Source: Arcobacter nitrofigilis DSM 7299 (GTDB lineage Bacteria; Campylobacterota; Campylobacteria; Campylobacterales; Arcobacteraceae). Taken from it: DNA of 64,000 nucleotides. The first letter of the stretch is position 1, and the number at the start of each line of letters is the position of its first letter. The stretch covers positions 1,798,001 to 1,862,000 of the forward strand of contig NC_014166.1 in the NCBI RefSeq assembly GCF_000092245.1, given 5' to 3'. This document shows positions 36,007-45,240 of this stretch, piece after piece. The notes under the pieces were generated by a model that worked only from the letters and a program-made list of their open reading frames with translations, ran no database searches and was not told the DNA's origin. The translations under genes and the position numbers were made by a program.

Positions 36007-36128
36007 TATTATACTTCCTCTAAAAATTATTTATTGGGATTCTACAGTTTTTAATAATAATTACTACTTATATTATCAACCTATATTAATAGTTTTAAAA
36101 AATTATAAAATAAATATATCTTATAATT

Positions 36129-37148
36129 TTAACCCATTGGATACAAAATATCATTTTGTATTGTTTTAATTTCTTCCAAGGTATTATTATCTAAAGTAAT
36201 ATCTAATGCTTTTAAAGAATCATCTAATTGTACTAACTCTCTTGCTCCTATTATAGTTGAGGCAACAAAGTCATGTTGTTTTGACCAAGCAACTGCAAGT
36301 GTTACGGGACTTATATCAAGTTTTTTTGCCAAATCTATATATTTTGCTGTTGCAGACATAGTTTTATCATTTACAAATCTATTTGCCATAGCTTGTACTC
36401 TTTTACTTTTATTTTGAATATACGCAGTAAATCTAGCACCTTCAGGATAAAAGCCAGCATTGTATTTTCCACTTAAAACTCCACCAGCCATTGGAGAATA
36501 AGGAAGCAAAGAAATTTGTTCTTTTCTACAAATAGTACTTAATTCATCTAAAAATCTAGGATTTAAAAGAGAAAAATTATTTTGAATTGACTCAAATCTT
36601 GCTAGATTATTATATTTTGAAGCTTCATTTGCTTTTGTTAAACCATAGGCACTATCATTTGAAGTTCCTATATATCTTACTTTTCCTTCTTTAACCAACT
36701 CATCAAAAGCTTTTAGACTCTCTTCAATAGGGACAATAGTATCAGGCCAATGCATTTGATAAAGATCTATATAATCAGTTTGAAGTCTTTTTAAACTTCC
36801 TTCTATGGCTTTTTTAATGTGAAAAGAATCAATTGCTGTTAATCCATGTCTTGTAGGTGGAACAAACCACCCTGAAGCTGCCCCCGCAACTTTTGAAGCT
36901 AAAATAATTGATTCTCTTGGTTTCGTTTTTAACCATTCGCCAACTATTTCTTCAGTTAATCCACCTAAATCTGCTGTTGGAGGTACTGGATATATTTCTG
37001 CTGTATCAAAAAAGTTGATTCCTCTATCATAAGCTTTATCTAGTATTTTAAAAGCTTCTTCTTTTGTAGTTGTAGTTCCAAATGTCATAGTTCCTAAGCA
37101 AATATCAGTAACTCTAAGTCCTGTTTTTCCTATATATTTATAATTCAT
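36129..37148 (-). CDS. Aldo/keto reductase, Tas-like
   Basis: The 339-residue product is a TIM-barrel NADPH-dependent reductase with the complete catalytic tetrad: Asp48 and Tyr53 (FFDTAEIYPVPP), Lys86 (LASKVAG) and His133 (YQMHWPD). The PVPP segment after the Tyr and the length are those of the Tas-like branch. Its substrate is unknown. It is a single gene between the chemoreceptor and the SLAC1-like gene. Confidence 0.88.
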   Translation of the reverse strand: MNYKYIGKTGLRVTDICLGTMTFGTTTTKEEAFKILDKAYDRGINFFDTAEIYPVPPTADLGGLTEEIVGEWLKTKPRESIILASKVAGAASGWFVPPTRHGLTAIDSFHIKKAIEGSLKRLQTDYIDLYQMHWPDTIVPIEESLKAFDELVKEGKVRYIGTSNDSAYGLTKANEASKYNNLARFESIQNNFSLLNPRFLDELSTICRKEQISLLPYSPMAGGVLSGKYNAGFYPEGARFTAYIQNKSKRVQAMANRFVNDKTMSATAKYIDLAKKLDISPVTLAVAWSKQHDFVASTIIGARELVQLDDSLKALDITLDNNTLEEIKTIQNDILYPMG

Positions 37149-37198
37149 GAGAATACCTTTAAATTTTTATTGAATTTATTATATTACCATTAAAATTA

Positions 37199-38170
37199 CT
37201 ATTCCATTATGTATATCTCTTTTTTAACAATATGTTTAAGAGTATTTATTGCTACAAGACCCACTATACAAGTAGTACTTACAATAAAAAAATATGATAA
37301 ATAAAAATATACAATTTCTTTATTTATTGAATAAATCAATAAGGTAGAAACTGTCATGGAAGCAAGAGGGAACGTAAATGCCCACCATGAAATAAAAAAC
37401 TTTATTTTTAAGAATTTTTTATACATAAAAAACAATAAGAAAGTAAAAAATAGTCCTAAATTAAATAACACAATAGAAAATACATCTAAACTATTTGTCA
37501 AATTGTAATATGCCAACAAAGCCACAGTAGGAGGAGCTATAAGGATAAAAAGAGTTGGCATAAATTTTTGAGCAAATTGATCATGAAAAATAATTCTATT
37601 TAATATTATTGAAAACATTATTATCCAAAAAAAGACTCCAATAGAGAAAAAATACATCAAAACATTGTTACTTAAAAAATCAATTCCAGCAATAGGAATG
37701 ACAAGATTCCCTATAATTGGGATAAACCAGGCAGGATTTGATTGATGAATATTTAAAGAAGCATTTATCCAGAAAATAAAAGTATGAAAGGTGAAAAATA
37801 ACTGCAATACCGTTCCTACAGTAAATAAACTAAGTGATATTTGGATATTTAAAGGCTTAAATAACATAGATACAAGAATAAAAGAAATAGAAATAGCAGC
37901 AAAAAAATTTATTCTAATAGGATGATAAAACTCTTCTTTTACTTCTTCATGGAAATTCATCATTTTTCTAAAGTACGTAATCAATATAATAAAAAAAATC
38001 AAAATAGTAAAATATGAAAGTATTTGATAGAATATTTTATTTATTCCTAGAACTTCATACGCTTTGCCATAAACTAAACTTAAACCAGCTAAACCCATAA
38101 CAATAGCAAACATTGTTACAGGAAAAGACTTTAATCTATTTGGAACTAGTTTTATAGTTTCATTATTCAT
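37199..38170 (-). CDS. SLAC1/TehA-like anion channel or exporter
   Basis: The 323-residue product has ten membrane helices in the SLAC1 (TDT) pattern, starting FPVTMFAIVMGLAGLSLVYG and including NPAWFIPIIGNLVIPIAG and SWWAFTFPLASMTVS. These channels pass small anions; bacterial TehA relatives are linked to tellurite tolerance. Only 31 bp separates its start from the divergent 70-residue gene. Confidence 0.82.
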   Translation of the reverse strand: MNNETIKLVPNRLKSFPVTMFAIVMGLAGLSLVYGKAYEVLGINKIFYQILSYFTILIFFIILITYFRKMMNFHEEVKEEFYHPIRINFFAAISISFILVSMLFKPLNIQISLSLFTVGTVLQLFFTFHTFIFWINASLNIHQSNPAWFIPIIGNLVIPIAGIDFLSNNVLMYFFSIGVFFWIIMFSIILNRIIFHDQFAQKFMPTLFILIAPPTVALLAYYNLTNSLDVFSIVLFNLGLFFTFLLFFMYKKFLKIKFFISWWAFTFPLASMTVSTLLIYSINKEIVYFYLSYFFIVSTTCIVGLVAINTLKHIVKKEIYIME

Positions 38171-38201
38171 TTTTTGCTACCCTTCATTTTAAGGATTAAT
38201 T

Positions 38202-38414
38202 ATGGCAAAGAAAAAAGAGATAATAGATTTTAGAAATAAAAATATAACGTATGTGCTTGAAGGTATAACTTACAAAGTTCTACTTCTAAATAAAGCTAAT
38301 ATGAATGTAGAGTTATCTTGTTTTGAGAAAGAAAAGTTCACACAAAATAAAACAATTCCTTTTGCACATCTTCCAAAATCTATCAAATCCTTAATAAAAC
38401 CAAACATTAAATAA
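38202..38414 (+). CDS. Small basic protein of unknown function
   Basis: The 70-residue product (begins MAKKKEIIDFRNKNITYVLE) is soluble and Lys-rich, and the pattern of its strands suggests a small beta domain. A clear AAGGA ribosome site precedes its ATG. No family is recognised. It sits alone between divergent and convergent neighbours and ends 30 bp before the cobS stop. Confidence 0.55.
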   Translation: MAKKKEIIDFRNKNITYVLEGITYKVLLLNKANMNVELSCFEKEKFTQNKTIPFAHLPKSIKSLIKPNIK

Positions 38415-38444
38415 TTATATTATAATTATAATGTAATTACAAGT

Positions 38445-39182
38445 TTAATTCAAAATAATTATTATCAAAAAGAGTTCAGATAGCTCTAGTATGGTACCTA
38501 AGGCATCGCCATTTAAGAAGCCAACATTTTTCTTTATAAATAATGCAATCAAATAAGAGAAGATAAAAGCAAAAAATGTAAGAGTTATAGCACTAAATCC
38601 TATAAGTATAATATTTGCCAATGTAAAAACTATAATTGCACTTAAAAAAATATTTGTAGAAAGTGAGTCTTTAAGTTGATTTACAAATGAAGATTTAAAT
38701 TCAAAGTTTTTAATCACAAACAAAAGCATCAATCTACTTATGACTATAATTGATACGAACTCTAAAAGATAGCCATTTAAAAACAAATATACAATCCCAG
38801 CAATTTTTAAAGTAAAAAAAGCAAAAGCATATAAAACTCCCATAGCACCAATAGTTGGTTCTTTGATAACTTCATAGGCATCTTTTCCACTATGTTTTGC
38901 ATATATAGCATCTACCACATCAATTATAGCCTCTGTATGTATAAACCCATAAAGAATCATATAAGATACAGCACAAATAGTTGCCCCAAACCAAGATAAA
39001 TCAGCTAAAAGATGATATAAAACAAGAGTAATAAAACCAAGGATTAATCCAAGCAAAGGAAGAGAAAAAAGCATAAAAGATAAAATCTCTTTTTTTGATA
39101 AGTCATCATCTTCTTTAAACTTCACAGGAAGTATTGTAAAGTAGCTAAGAGCAAATTTAAAACCTAAGATAAAATTATTCAT
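38445..39182 (-). CDS. cobS: Adenosylcobinamide-GDP ribazoletransferase CobS
   Basis: CobS joins adenosylcobinamide-GDP to alpha-ribazole (phosphate) to give B12. The 245-residue membrane protein has about six helices. It shows FALSYFTILPVKF at the N-terminus and the acidic loop HTEAIIDVVDAIYAKHSGKDAYEVIKE split over about residues 82-108, where metal binds, and ends with a GFLNGDALGTILELSE segment. It overlaps the cobQ end by 8 bp and closes a seven-gene operon. Confidence 0.92.
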   Translation of the reverse strand: MNNFILGFKFALSYFTILPVKFKEDDDLSKKEILSFMLFSLPLLGLILGFITLVLYHLLADLSWFGATICAVSYMILYGFIHTEAIIDVVDAIYAKHSGKDAYEVIKEPTIGAMGVLYAFAFFTLKIAGIVYLFLNGYLLEFVSIIVISRLMLLFVIKNFEFKSSFVNQLKDSLSTNIFLSAIIVFTLANIILIGFSAITLTFFAFIFSYLIALFIKKNVGFLNGDALGTILELSELFLIIIILN

Positions 39183-40569
39183 TTATATTTTCCAATATTT
39201 TATTTACATCAAGTCTATTTCTCATATTTGAAATAAAACTATCAATTGTATCTTTTTTATATACTTTAAAATCAAACTCTTTATAATCACTATTTATAGC
39301 TTTAAATAGTTTTGTTCTGATATTATCATTATCAAAAATAGCATGGATAAAAGTACCTTTTATATTATCTGTTTCATATGATATTGGATATTTTGTCGAA
39401 ACTCCATGGTGTATTTCAAAACCTTCAATTTCGCAATCAAAGATTTTATAACTAGCTTTTTTAAGGATTTTCTCTTTTTCAAAGATTATCTCATCATCTA
39501 TAAAAGCAAAGCCTTCTTCTACACAAGCTTCACTATTTTCCAATGCATATTTATCTTCAAGAGAGTTAAACATCATCTCATAACCACCACAAAGTCCTAA
39601 AATAGTTTTTTTATACTCTTTTACTCTTTCAAATAGTCCATTTGATTTGAGCCATTGTAGGTCTTTTATCACAAGCTTTGAACCTGGTAGTATTATCATA
39701 TCAAACTTATCAAGAGAGATATTATTTTCTATAAACTCCAAGTTTATATTACTATGGGCAATCAAAGGTTCAAAGTCATTGTAATTGCTCATATAAGGAT
39801 ATGAAATAACCCCTACTCTTATAATACTATCTTTAGAATTTTGAGCATAATTTTTCAAACTTTGTGAATCTTCAAATCCAAGATTAAAAGCTACATAAGG
39901 AAGTACTCCAAGAACTGGTATTTTAAAATCATTTTCTATGATTCTAATCCCTTCATCAAATAAAGATAAATCCCCACGAAACTTATTTACAATCACACCT
40001 ATTACATTTTTTTGCAATTCTTTTGGAAGTAGATTATAAACCCCATAAATAGAAGCAAACACGCCACCCTTTTCTATATCTGCTACAAGTATGATTTTAG
40101 TATTGTATTTTGTAGCAATATAAATATTTGACAAGTCCTTATCCATAAGATTAAGCTCCACAGGACTTCCAGCCCCCTCACAAACAAGACAATCATACCT
40201 TTCATTTAGATAAGAAAAACATCTATCAACAGCAGGCTTTAAAAGGTCTAAATCTTTATAATAACTAAGCACATCCTTACTAGCTAACACTTGCCCCTCA
40301 ACTATTACAGAAGCACTGCTTCCACGACCTGATTTTAATAGGACAGGATTAAGATGATAAGAAGTAGGTACACCCAAAACCAGAGCTTGAAAATACTGAG
40401 CCACAGCAATCTCACTACCATCATCACAAACATAGGCATTGTTTGATACATTTTGAGCTTTAAAAGGAGCTACTTTTACTCCTAAGTCTTGTAAAATCTT
40501 AGCTATTACAAAAGTAATAGTTGACTTTCCTGCATCACTTGAAGTTCCAAAGATAGAGATGTTTTTCAC
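39175..40569 (-). CDS. cobQ: Cobyric acid synthase CobQ
   Basis: CobQ amidates four side chains of adenosylcobyrinic acid a,c-diamide using glutamine and ATP. The 464-residue product has an ATP-grasp-like BioD domain (GTSSDAGKSTITFVIAK at residue 8) and a class-I glutamine amidotransferase domain with the Cys in ILGLCGGYEMMF (about residue 327) and a late His in FEIHHGVSTK. cobU lies immediately upstream. Confidence 0.93.
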   Translation of the reverse strand: MKNISIFGTSSDAGKSTITFVIAKILQDLGVKVAPFKAQNVSNNAYVCDDGSEIAVAQYFQALVLGVPTSYHLNPVLLKSGRGSSASVIVEGQVLASKDVLSYYKDLDLLKPAVDRCFSYLNERYDCLVCEGAGSPVELNLMDKDLSNIYIATKYNTKIILVADIEKGGVFASIYGVYNLLPKELQKNVIGVIVNKFRGDLSLFDEGIRIIENDFKIPVLGVLPYVAFNLGFEDSQSLKNYAQNSKDSIIRVGVISYPYMSNYNDFEPLIAHSNINLEFIENNISLDKFDMIILPGSKLVIKDLQWLKSNGLFERVKEYKKTILGLCGGYEMMFNSLEDKYALENSEACVEEGFAFIDDEIIFEKEKILKKASYKIFDCEIEGFEIHHGVSTKYPISYETDNIKGTFIHAIFDNDNIRTKLFKAINSDYKEFDFKVYKKDTIDSFISNMRNRLDVNKILENINE

Positions 40570-41064
40570 TTATTTCAACCTTTGTGCAAGACCAAGTTTC
40601 ACTTCATAAACTTCATCACAGATACTTGCTAACTTTTGTCCGATGATTCCACTCATGTCCACATATTTACGACTTACTTTTTCAAAGGGTATAACTCCAC
40701 TACTTACGTCATTGAGTACAAAGACTATATTTGCATTTATTGATGCTAGTTTTTCTATTTCAGCCAAGAGCTCATCTTCACTTTTTTCAAGGGCATTTAA
40801 GAGCCACATGGAGATACAGTCTACCAAATAAGTGTTATCATCTTCGATGACCTTTGATAAATCAAATTTCTCTTCTATGGTTTCAAACTTATCTTTTCTT
40901 TGATTTTGGTGTTTTAAAACCCTATTTTGCATCTCTTTATCACCATAACTATTATCATAGGTTGCTATATAATATGGCTTTTTATTTTTTAAGAGTTCTA
41001 TTGTTTTTGTTTCTGCAAGGGAGCTTTTACCTGATTTTTGTCCGCCAAAATATAATACTTTCAT
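40570..41064 (-). CDS. cobU: Adenosylcobinamide kinase / adenosylcobinamide-phosphate guanylyltransferase CobU
   Basis: The 164-residue product carries the CobU P-loop YFGGQKSGKSSLAE and the conserved VDCISMWLLN and SSGVIPFEKVSRKYVDMSG segments. It phosphorylates and guanylylates adenosylcobinamide before CobS. It overlaps the marC stop by one base and abuts cobQ, so it is translationally coupled on both sides. Confidence 0.93.
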   Translation of the reverse strand: MKVLYFGGQKSGKSSLAETKTIELLKNKKPYYIATYDNSYGDKEMQNRVLKHQNQRKDKFETIEEKFDLSKVIEDDNTYLVDCISMWLLNALEKSEDELLAEIEKLASINANIVFVLNDVSSGVIPFEKVSRKYVDMSGIIGQKLASICDEVYEVKLGLAQRLK

Positions 41065-41663
41065 TATAGTCCTAAGAAGTTTTTGATACCAGTAAATACA
41101 ATTTGTGCGGCAAGTGCTGATAAAAATAGACCTGTAATTTTTGATATTACTAATAAACCTTGTTTACCAATCACTTTTTCAATAATACTTGAAGCATAAA
41201 GCATAAAACCTATAACTAAAACTGCACTTATCAAGGCTAAACTTCCCATAACCATTGAAGAAGTATCATTAAAAGTTGCACCCATTACAAGTAAGATACC
41301 AATAGTCCCAGGTCCTATTGTTACTGGAATTGCTAAGGGTACAACTGCTAGTTGAGAAATATCTTTATCGCCTACTTTCCCACTATCTTTATTACCTTTT
41401 ATTAAATCAACAGCAGATAAAAACAATAAGGCACCAGCACCTATTCTAAAAGCATCAAGAGTTATTCCAAAGACTGCAAATATATGCTTACCAAAAAAGA
41501 CTAAAACTAAACTCATAATAATCACTGAAATTGTAACTTTAACAGCTAAAGCTTTTCTCTCTTTTGCTGTTGCCTCATGGGTTACTGTTAAAAAAACTGA
41601 CAACACAAAAAACGGTGTCATAATAAAAAACATTTTAAGAAATGTTGCTATAAAAATATCCAT
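41064..41663 (-). CDS. MarC-family (UPF0056) integral membrane protein
   Basis: The 199-residue product has six membrane helices and the MarC signatures FFIMTPFFVLSVFLTVT and PLAIPVTIGPGTIGILLVMG. The function of the family is not established; the old antibiotic-resistance link is doubtful. Unusually it lies inside the cob operon, 3 bp after cobT and overlapping cobU by one base. It may move a pathway intermediate or nucleobase across the membrane. That is only an inference from position. Confidence 0.85.
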   Translation of the reverse strand: MDIFIATFLKMFFIMTPFFVLSVFLTVTHEATAKERKALAVKVTISVIIMSLVLVFFGKHIFAVFGITLDAFRIGAGALLFLSAVDLIKGNKDSGKVGDKDISQLAVVPLAIPVTIGPGTIGILLVMGATFNDTSSMVMGSLALISAVLVIGFMLYASSIIEKVIGKQGLLVISKITGLFLSALAAQIVFTGIKNFLGL

Positions 41664-41666
41664 ACC

Positions 41667-42725
41667 TTATCCTAAGAAACTTTCAACTTGTTTGGTTATA
41701 TCAGCTTTTGACAAACCATTTAAAAGCCCATACATAAGAGCTCCTCCTGCACCAACACCCTCTTTTGCTTCACCTTCATCATATAACTTTAAAGCAGGAT
41801 GAGTTGATAATGAAAAATCAAAATCAACATAAAAAGCATCAATCTTAAAATCAAGTAATTCTATAAGTGTCTTAATATCACTTTTATCATCTTCTTTTAT
41901 CCACTTTGTAGTACATAATGCTAAATTTGAAGTATCAAATTCTCCACCCATGGTTCTTAAAATTGAGTTTACGATTAGAAGAACTGAAGCCATCTGAGTT
42001 CCACCTGCTAGGACTACTTTTATTTTATTATTTAATCCTAAAATAAAACCAGCATTGAATATTTGCATATTGTCTGATACACGTCCAAGTTTTGCAAAGA
42101 TATCATCGTCACTTCTTACATGATATAGCGCATTTTTAACTGTTTCATCTCTTATTGTTGTTGGAGAGTTTTTAAAAGAACTAGAAAAAAACTCTTTACA
42201 ATCATAATCCAAAGCTTCACAAGTAGCTCTAGCTGTTGTAGTACCACTGGGAACACTTTCACCTAAAATTATATAATCATCTTGGCACTCATAAGTTTGA
42301 CCAAAAGCTAATCCCTTTTGAAAGATGTCAAGTGCATCTATTTTTGCATCAAGGGCGATTGATTTTGAGGGAGATATTCCAAAAGTATGTGTCTTGAAAT
42401 AATCAACTTTGGGAGAGACTTCAAGTCCTAAATCTAGAAGTTCTATATTTGAATATGGCTTTAAAAGGTGCACAGCTCTTGTAATAAGAGCAGGAGTTGG
42501 TACTCCACTTGGAGTTGTAGCTATTTCACCTAAACTTCGTAGTTCCCCTGTACATAAAAACTCACTATCAAGGGTGGGAGTTAAATGTATCTTTCCTGGG
42601 ATTCCAGCTTGTGTTAGACCAGCTATATTTACCGTTTGTGTATTGCTAAGGCTTAACATAAAAGTAGCCTTTTTGCCCCTTAAAAATTCTGCAAAATCAA
42701 TCTTACCTATAATATTTTTTACCAA
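41667..42725 (-). CDS. cobT: Nicotinate-nucleotide:dimethylbenzimidazole phosphoribosyltransferase-like protein (CobT, TIGR00303 type)
   Basis: The 352-residue product matches the archaeal/cyanobacterial-type CobT family rather than the enterobacterial one. It shows LSLSNTQTVNIAGLTQAGIPG, the ILGESVPSGTTTARATCEAL strand-loop and AGGTQMASVLLIV. It would activate the lower ligand as alpha-ribazole phosphate. BluB two genes upstream makes dimethylbenzimidazole the likely base. It lies 8 bp after the kinase gene. Confidence 0.85.
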   Translation of the reverse strand: MVKNIIGKIDFAEFLRGKKATFMLSLSNTQTVNIAGLTQAGIPGKIHLTPTLDSEFLCTGELRSLGEIATTPSGVPTPALITRAVHLLKPYSNIELLDLGLEVSPKVDYFKTHTFGISPSKSIALDAKIDALDIFQKGLAFGQTYECQDDYIILGESVPSGTTTARATCEALDYDCKEFFSSSFKNSPTTIRDETVKNALYHVRSDDDIFAKLGRVSDNMQIFNAGFILGLNNKIKVVLAGGTQMASVLLIVNSILRTMGGEFDTSNLALCTTKWIKEDDKSDIKTLIELLDFKIDAFYVDFDFSLSTHPALKLYDEGEAKEGVGAGGALMYGLLNGLSKADITKQVESFLG

Positions 42726-42733
42726 GTTCTTTC

Positions 42734-43516
42734 CTATATCAAATCTATAAATTTATTTTTGAAAATAATGTTATCATAATCTCTATTAGTCAAATGCCTT
42801 TTAACACAATAATAAAGTGAAGCATATCTTAAATAGATAATAAAATCATCTAATTTTATCTCTTTATCATAAGCCTTTAAAAGTATATTTATCTCTTCTT
42901 TATTGCTACACCAAGATAAAGCTACAACTGCCAAATCAAAAATAAAGTCACCCTCACAAGCATCACTAAAATCAAAGACACAAGTTAGTTTATCTCCACA
43001 AAAAGTTGCATTATCTAAAAAGAGATCTCCATGAATAATACCATCATTTTTAAGTTCTATTTTTAAACAATCAAACTCATCTTTAAAGGCTTTATTACAA
43101 GTTTTTTCTATCATTACTTTTAGTTGTGACTTACCAAAAGCTGATAAATTATCATGCTTTTTATTTTTTGTCATTTTATGAAAAGAGTTTAAAAACTGCC
43201 CTATTTGTTCTAAGTGGGTTGATTTTACAAACTCAACTACACTCTCACCCTTTGCTTTAGAAAAAACAAGACCCCTTTTTCCTTTTATAAAAATGTCATC
43301 TTTTATGACTTTAGGGACACAAAGTTTTTTTGTGTAGTTTAAAAGTTCAATCTCTGCATCAATATTAAAGAGATTTTCTTCTTCATATATCTTTAGAATA
43401 TAGTCATTATCCAAAATATAGACAGTATGACTTTCACCATTTTTTGTCTCTTGCAATGATTTTATATCAAAAAAAGGTTTTATATCTTCATAAAAAAGTT
43501 TAGTTTTTACTCCCAC
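42734..43516 (-). CDS. APH-fold small-molecule kinase, candidate L-threonine/serine kinase of B12 synthesis
   Basis: The 260-residue product (from the GTG at 43516) is an aminoglycoside-phosphotransferase-fold kinase with the Brenner motif IHGDLFLDNATF and the metal-binding VFDFSDACEGDFIFDLA. I prefer the GTG because it overlaps the bluB stop (TAGTG) and has AAGG seven bases before it; a frame-compatible ATG at 43558 would overlap bluB by 43 bp. The decarboxylase in this locus needs an O-phospho-amino acid, and no PduX- or BluE-like kinase is visible, so this enzyme may supply it. The homoserine kinase ThrB2 shares the fold. Confidence 0.75.
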   Translation of the reverse strand: MGVKTKLFYEDIKPFFDIKSLQETKNGESHTVYILDNDYILKIYEEENLFNIDAEIELLNYTKKLCVPKVIKDDIFIKGKRGLVFSKAKGESVVEFVKSTHLEQIGQFLNSFHKMTKNKKHDNLSAFGKSQLKVMIEKTCNKAFKDEFDCLKIELKNDGIIHGDLFLDNATFCGDKLTCVFDFSDACEGDFIFDLAVVALSWCSNKEEINILLKAYDKEIKLDDFIIYLRYASLYYCVKRHLTNRDYDNIIFKNKFIDLI

Positions 43517-44139
43517 TATATGACCTTGATATCTTTCATTGATTTTCTTTTTTCCCAATCTAGGGTTAAAAGCTCTGGTTCATCTAAAAACTCATCCACA
43601 TAACCAACTGTCAAATAAGCTATAAGTTTATGATTTTTTTCTATATTTAAAATCTTTTTTACTCTTTTTGGTTTTAAAATACTTACCCAACCAACACCAA
43701 TATTATGAGCCCTTGCCATCAACCAAAAGTTTTGGATAGCACAAACTACACTATACTCACCCATCTTTTTTTGGCTTGTTTGCCCTAAGACTCTTTTATC
43801 ACTTTTTTCATATAAAACTGCGATATTTAAGTAAGACTCTTTTATACCTTCAAGTTTTAGTTTACTATAGAGTTCTTTATCTTTAAAAATCTCTTTTGCT
43901 TTTTCATTTTCTTTTAGGAAGTCTTGATATATCTCATCTCTTTTTTTAGCATCTTTTACTATCACAAATTTCCAAGGTTGTGAGAAACCAACGGAGGGAG
44001 CATCGCAAGCAGCTTGAAGAAGTTTATCGAGGGTTTCATCATCTATTTTTTTATCTAAAAATCTATTTCCTCTCACATCTCTTCTAGCTTTTATAATCTC
44101 ATCTAAACATGCTATATCAGCAGATGTAAACTCTCTCAT
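43516..44139 (-). CDS. bluB: 5,6-Dimethylbenzimidazole synthase BluB
   Basis: BluB cleaves reduced FMN with oxygen to make the lower ligand of B12. The 207-residue product is a nitroreductase-fold enzyme with the BluB signatures RRDVRGNRFL near residue 19, APSVGFSQPWKFVIV near 46 and ARAHNIGVGWVSIL. It heads the minus-strand cob operon, and its stop overlaps the kinase start. Its presence implies aerobic or microaerobic synthesis of authentic cobalamin. Confidence 0.93.
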   Translation of the reverse strand: MREFTSADIACLDEIIKARRDVRGNRFLDKKIDDETLDKLLQAACDAPSVGFSQPWKFVIVKDAKKRDEIYQDFLKENEKAKEIFKDKELYSKLKLEGIKESYLNIAVLYEKSDKRVLGQTSQKKMGEYSVVCAIQNFWLMARAHNIGVGWVSILKPKRVKKILNIEKNHKLIAYLTVGYVDEFLDEPELLTLDWEKRKSMKDIKVI

Positions 44140-44205
44140 AACTCTTTTTTCCTCTTATTTGTTATATATAAACTTTATAGTACCATTGCATAAAAAAGAG
44201 AACTT

Positions 44206-45240
44206 TTGAAATCAAATAATCAATTTAGTCATGGTGGTGATATTTTAGCTTTTAGCAAAAAAATAGGCTCAAAACCAAAAGAAATAATAGACCTATCTTC
44301 AAATATCAATTTTCTAAAACCAAAGATAAAAACAGACCTAAATAATTTAGATATTTCAAACTATCCAACATATGAAAAACTATATAAAATAATAGCAAAA
44401 AAATATAGTGTAAAAGCTGATGAAATAGAACTTTTCAATGGTGGAAGTAGCGCAATTTTTTCATTCTTTAGATATATCGATTTAAAGCACTGTACAATAT
44501 ATTCCCCTGCCTATTTAGAGTACAAAAAAGCAGCACAAACTTTTGGATTCAAAATTGATTTGATAAATAGATTTGAACAGGTAAACAAAAAAGTGAAAAA
44601 GAACTCTTTAGTTATCTTTGTAAATCCCTCAACTCCCGATGGAAAATATTATGATTTGGACAAACTATTTAACTCTTGGCTTGAAAAAAACTGTACTATT
44701 TTTGTAGATGAGAGTTTTTTAGACTTTACAAATAAAAAATCCATCATAAGTAAATTAAAAAGCTATGATAAGCTATATATTTTAAAATCCATGACAAAAA
44801 TATATAGTAGTGCAAGTATAAGAGTTGGTACACTTATATCAAATGCCAAAAATATCAAAAAAATAAAAGATAAAGAGCCTTTATGGAAGTTATCACATTT
44901 TGACTCTATTTATTTGCAAAATGCCATTAAAAACAGAGACTTTATAAGTGAAACTATCAAAATCACAAAAGAAAATAAAAAATATACTATCAAACACTTA
45001 CAAAAGTTTGATTTCATAAAAAAGATATATAAAAGCCAAGCAAATTATTTATTGTTAGAGCTTCAAGACTGCAATGCTCAAACCCTACAAGATAAACTAA
45101 TTTCTTACAAAATCATGATAAGAGATTGTTCTAACTTTGATTTTCTAAATAACTCTTTTGTAAGAGTTGCAATAAAAGATAAAAAATCTATGCAAAAGTT
45201 TATAAAAGCTTTGAAAAATGAGTTTAAATGCATTTTATAA
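44206..45240 (+). CDS. cobD: L-threonine-O-3-phosphate decarboxylase-type aminotransferase (CobD/CobC)
   Basis: The 344-residue fold-type-I PLP enzyme has HGGDILAFSKKIG at its start, NPSTPDGKYYD, FVDESFLDF and the PLP lysine in LKSMTKIYSSASIRVG (about residue 198). It makes (R)-1-amino-2-propanol phosphate, or ethanolamine phosphate if the substrate is phosphoserine, for the nucleotide loop. It starts at a TTG after AAGAGA, with no ATG nearby. It overlaps cbiB by 13 bp and diverges from bluB across 66 bp. Confidence 0.88.
   Translation: MKSNNQFSHGGDILAFSKKIGSKPKEIIDLSSNINFLKPKIKTDLNNLDISNYPTYEKLYKIIAKKYSVKADEIELFNGGSSAIFSFFRYIDLKHCTIYSPAYLEYKKAAQTFGFKIDLINRFEQVNKKVKKNSLVIFVNPSTPDGKYYDLDKLFNSWLEKNCTIFVDESFLDFTNKKSIISKLKSYDKLYILKSMTKIYSSASIRVGTLISNAKNIKKIKDKEPLWKLSHFDSIYLQNAIKNRDFISETIKITKENKKYTIKHLQKFDFIKKIYKSQANYLLLELQDCNAQTLQDKLISYKIMIRDCSNFDFLNNSFVRVAIKDKKSMQKFIKALKNEFKCIL

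Noticed and set aside
43517-43558. ATG at 43558 as start of the APH-fold kinase
   Set aside because: It would force a 43-bp overlap with bluB. The GTG at 43516 overlaps the stop codon and has its own AAGG site, though the longer form cannot be excluded.
44140-44205. Cobalamin riboswitch between bluB and the decarboxylase gene
   Set aside because: The gap is only 66 bp, too short for the aptamer on either strand.
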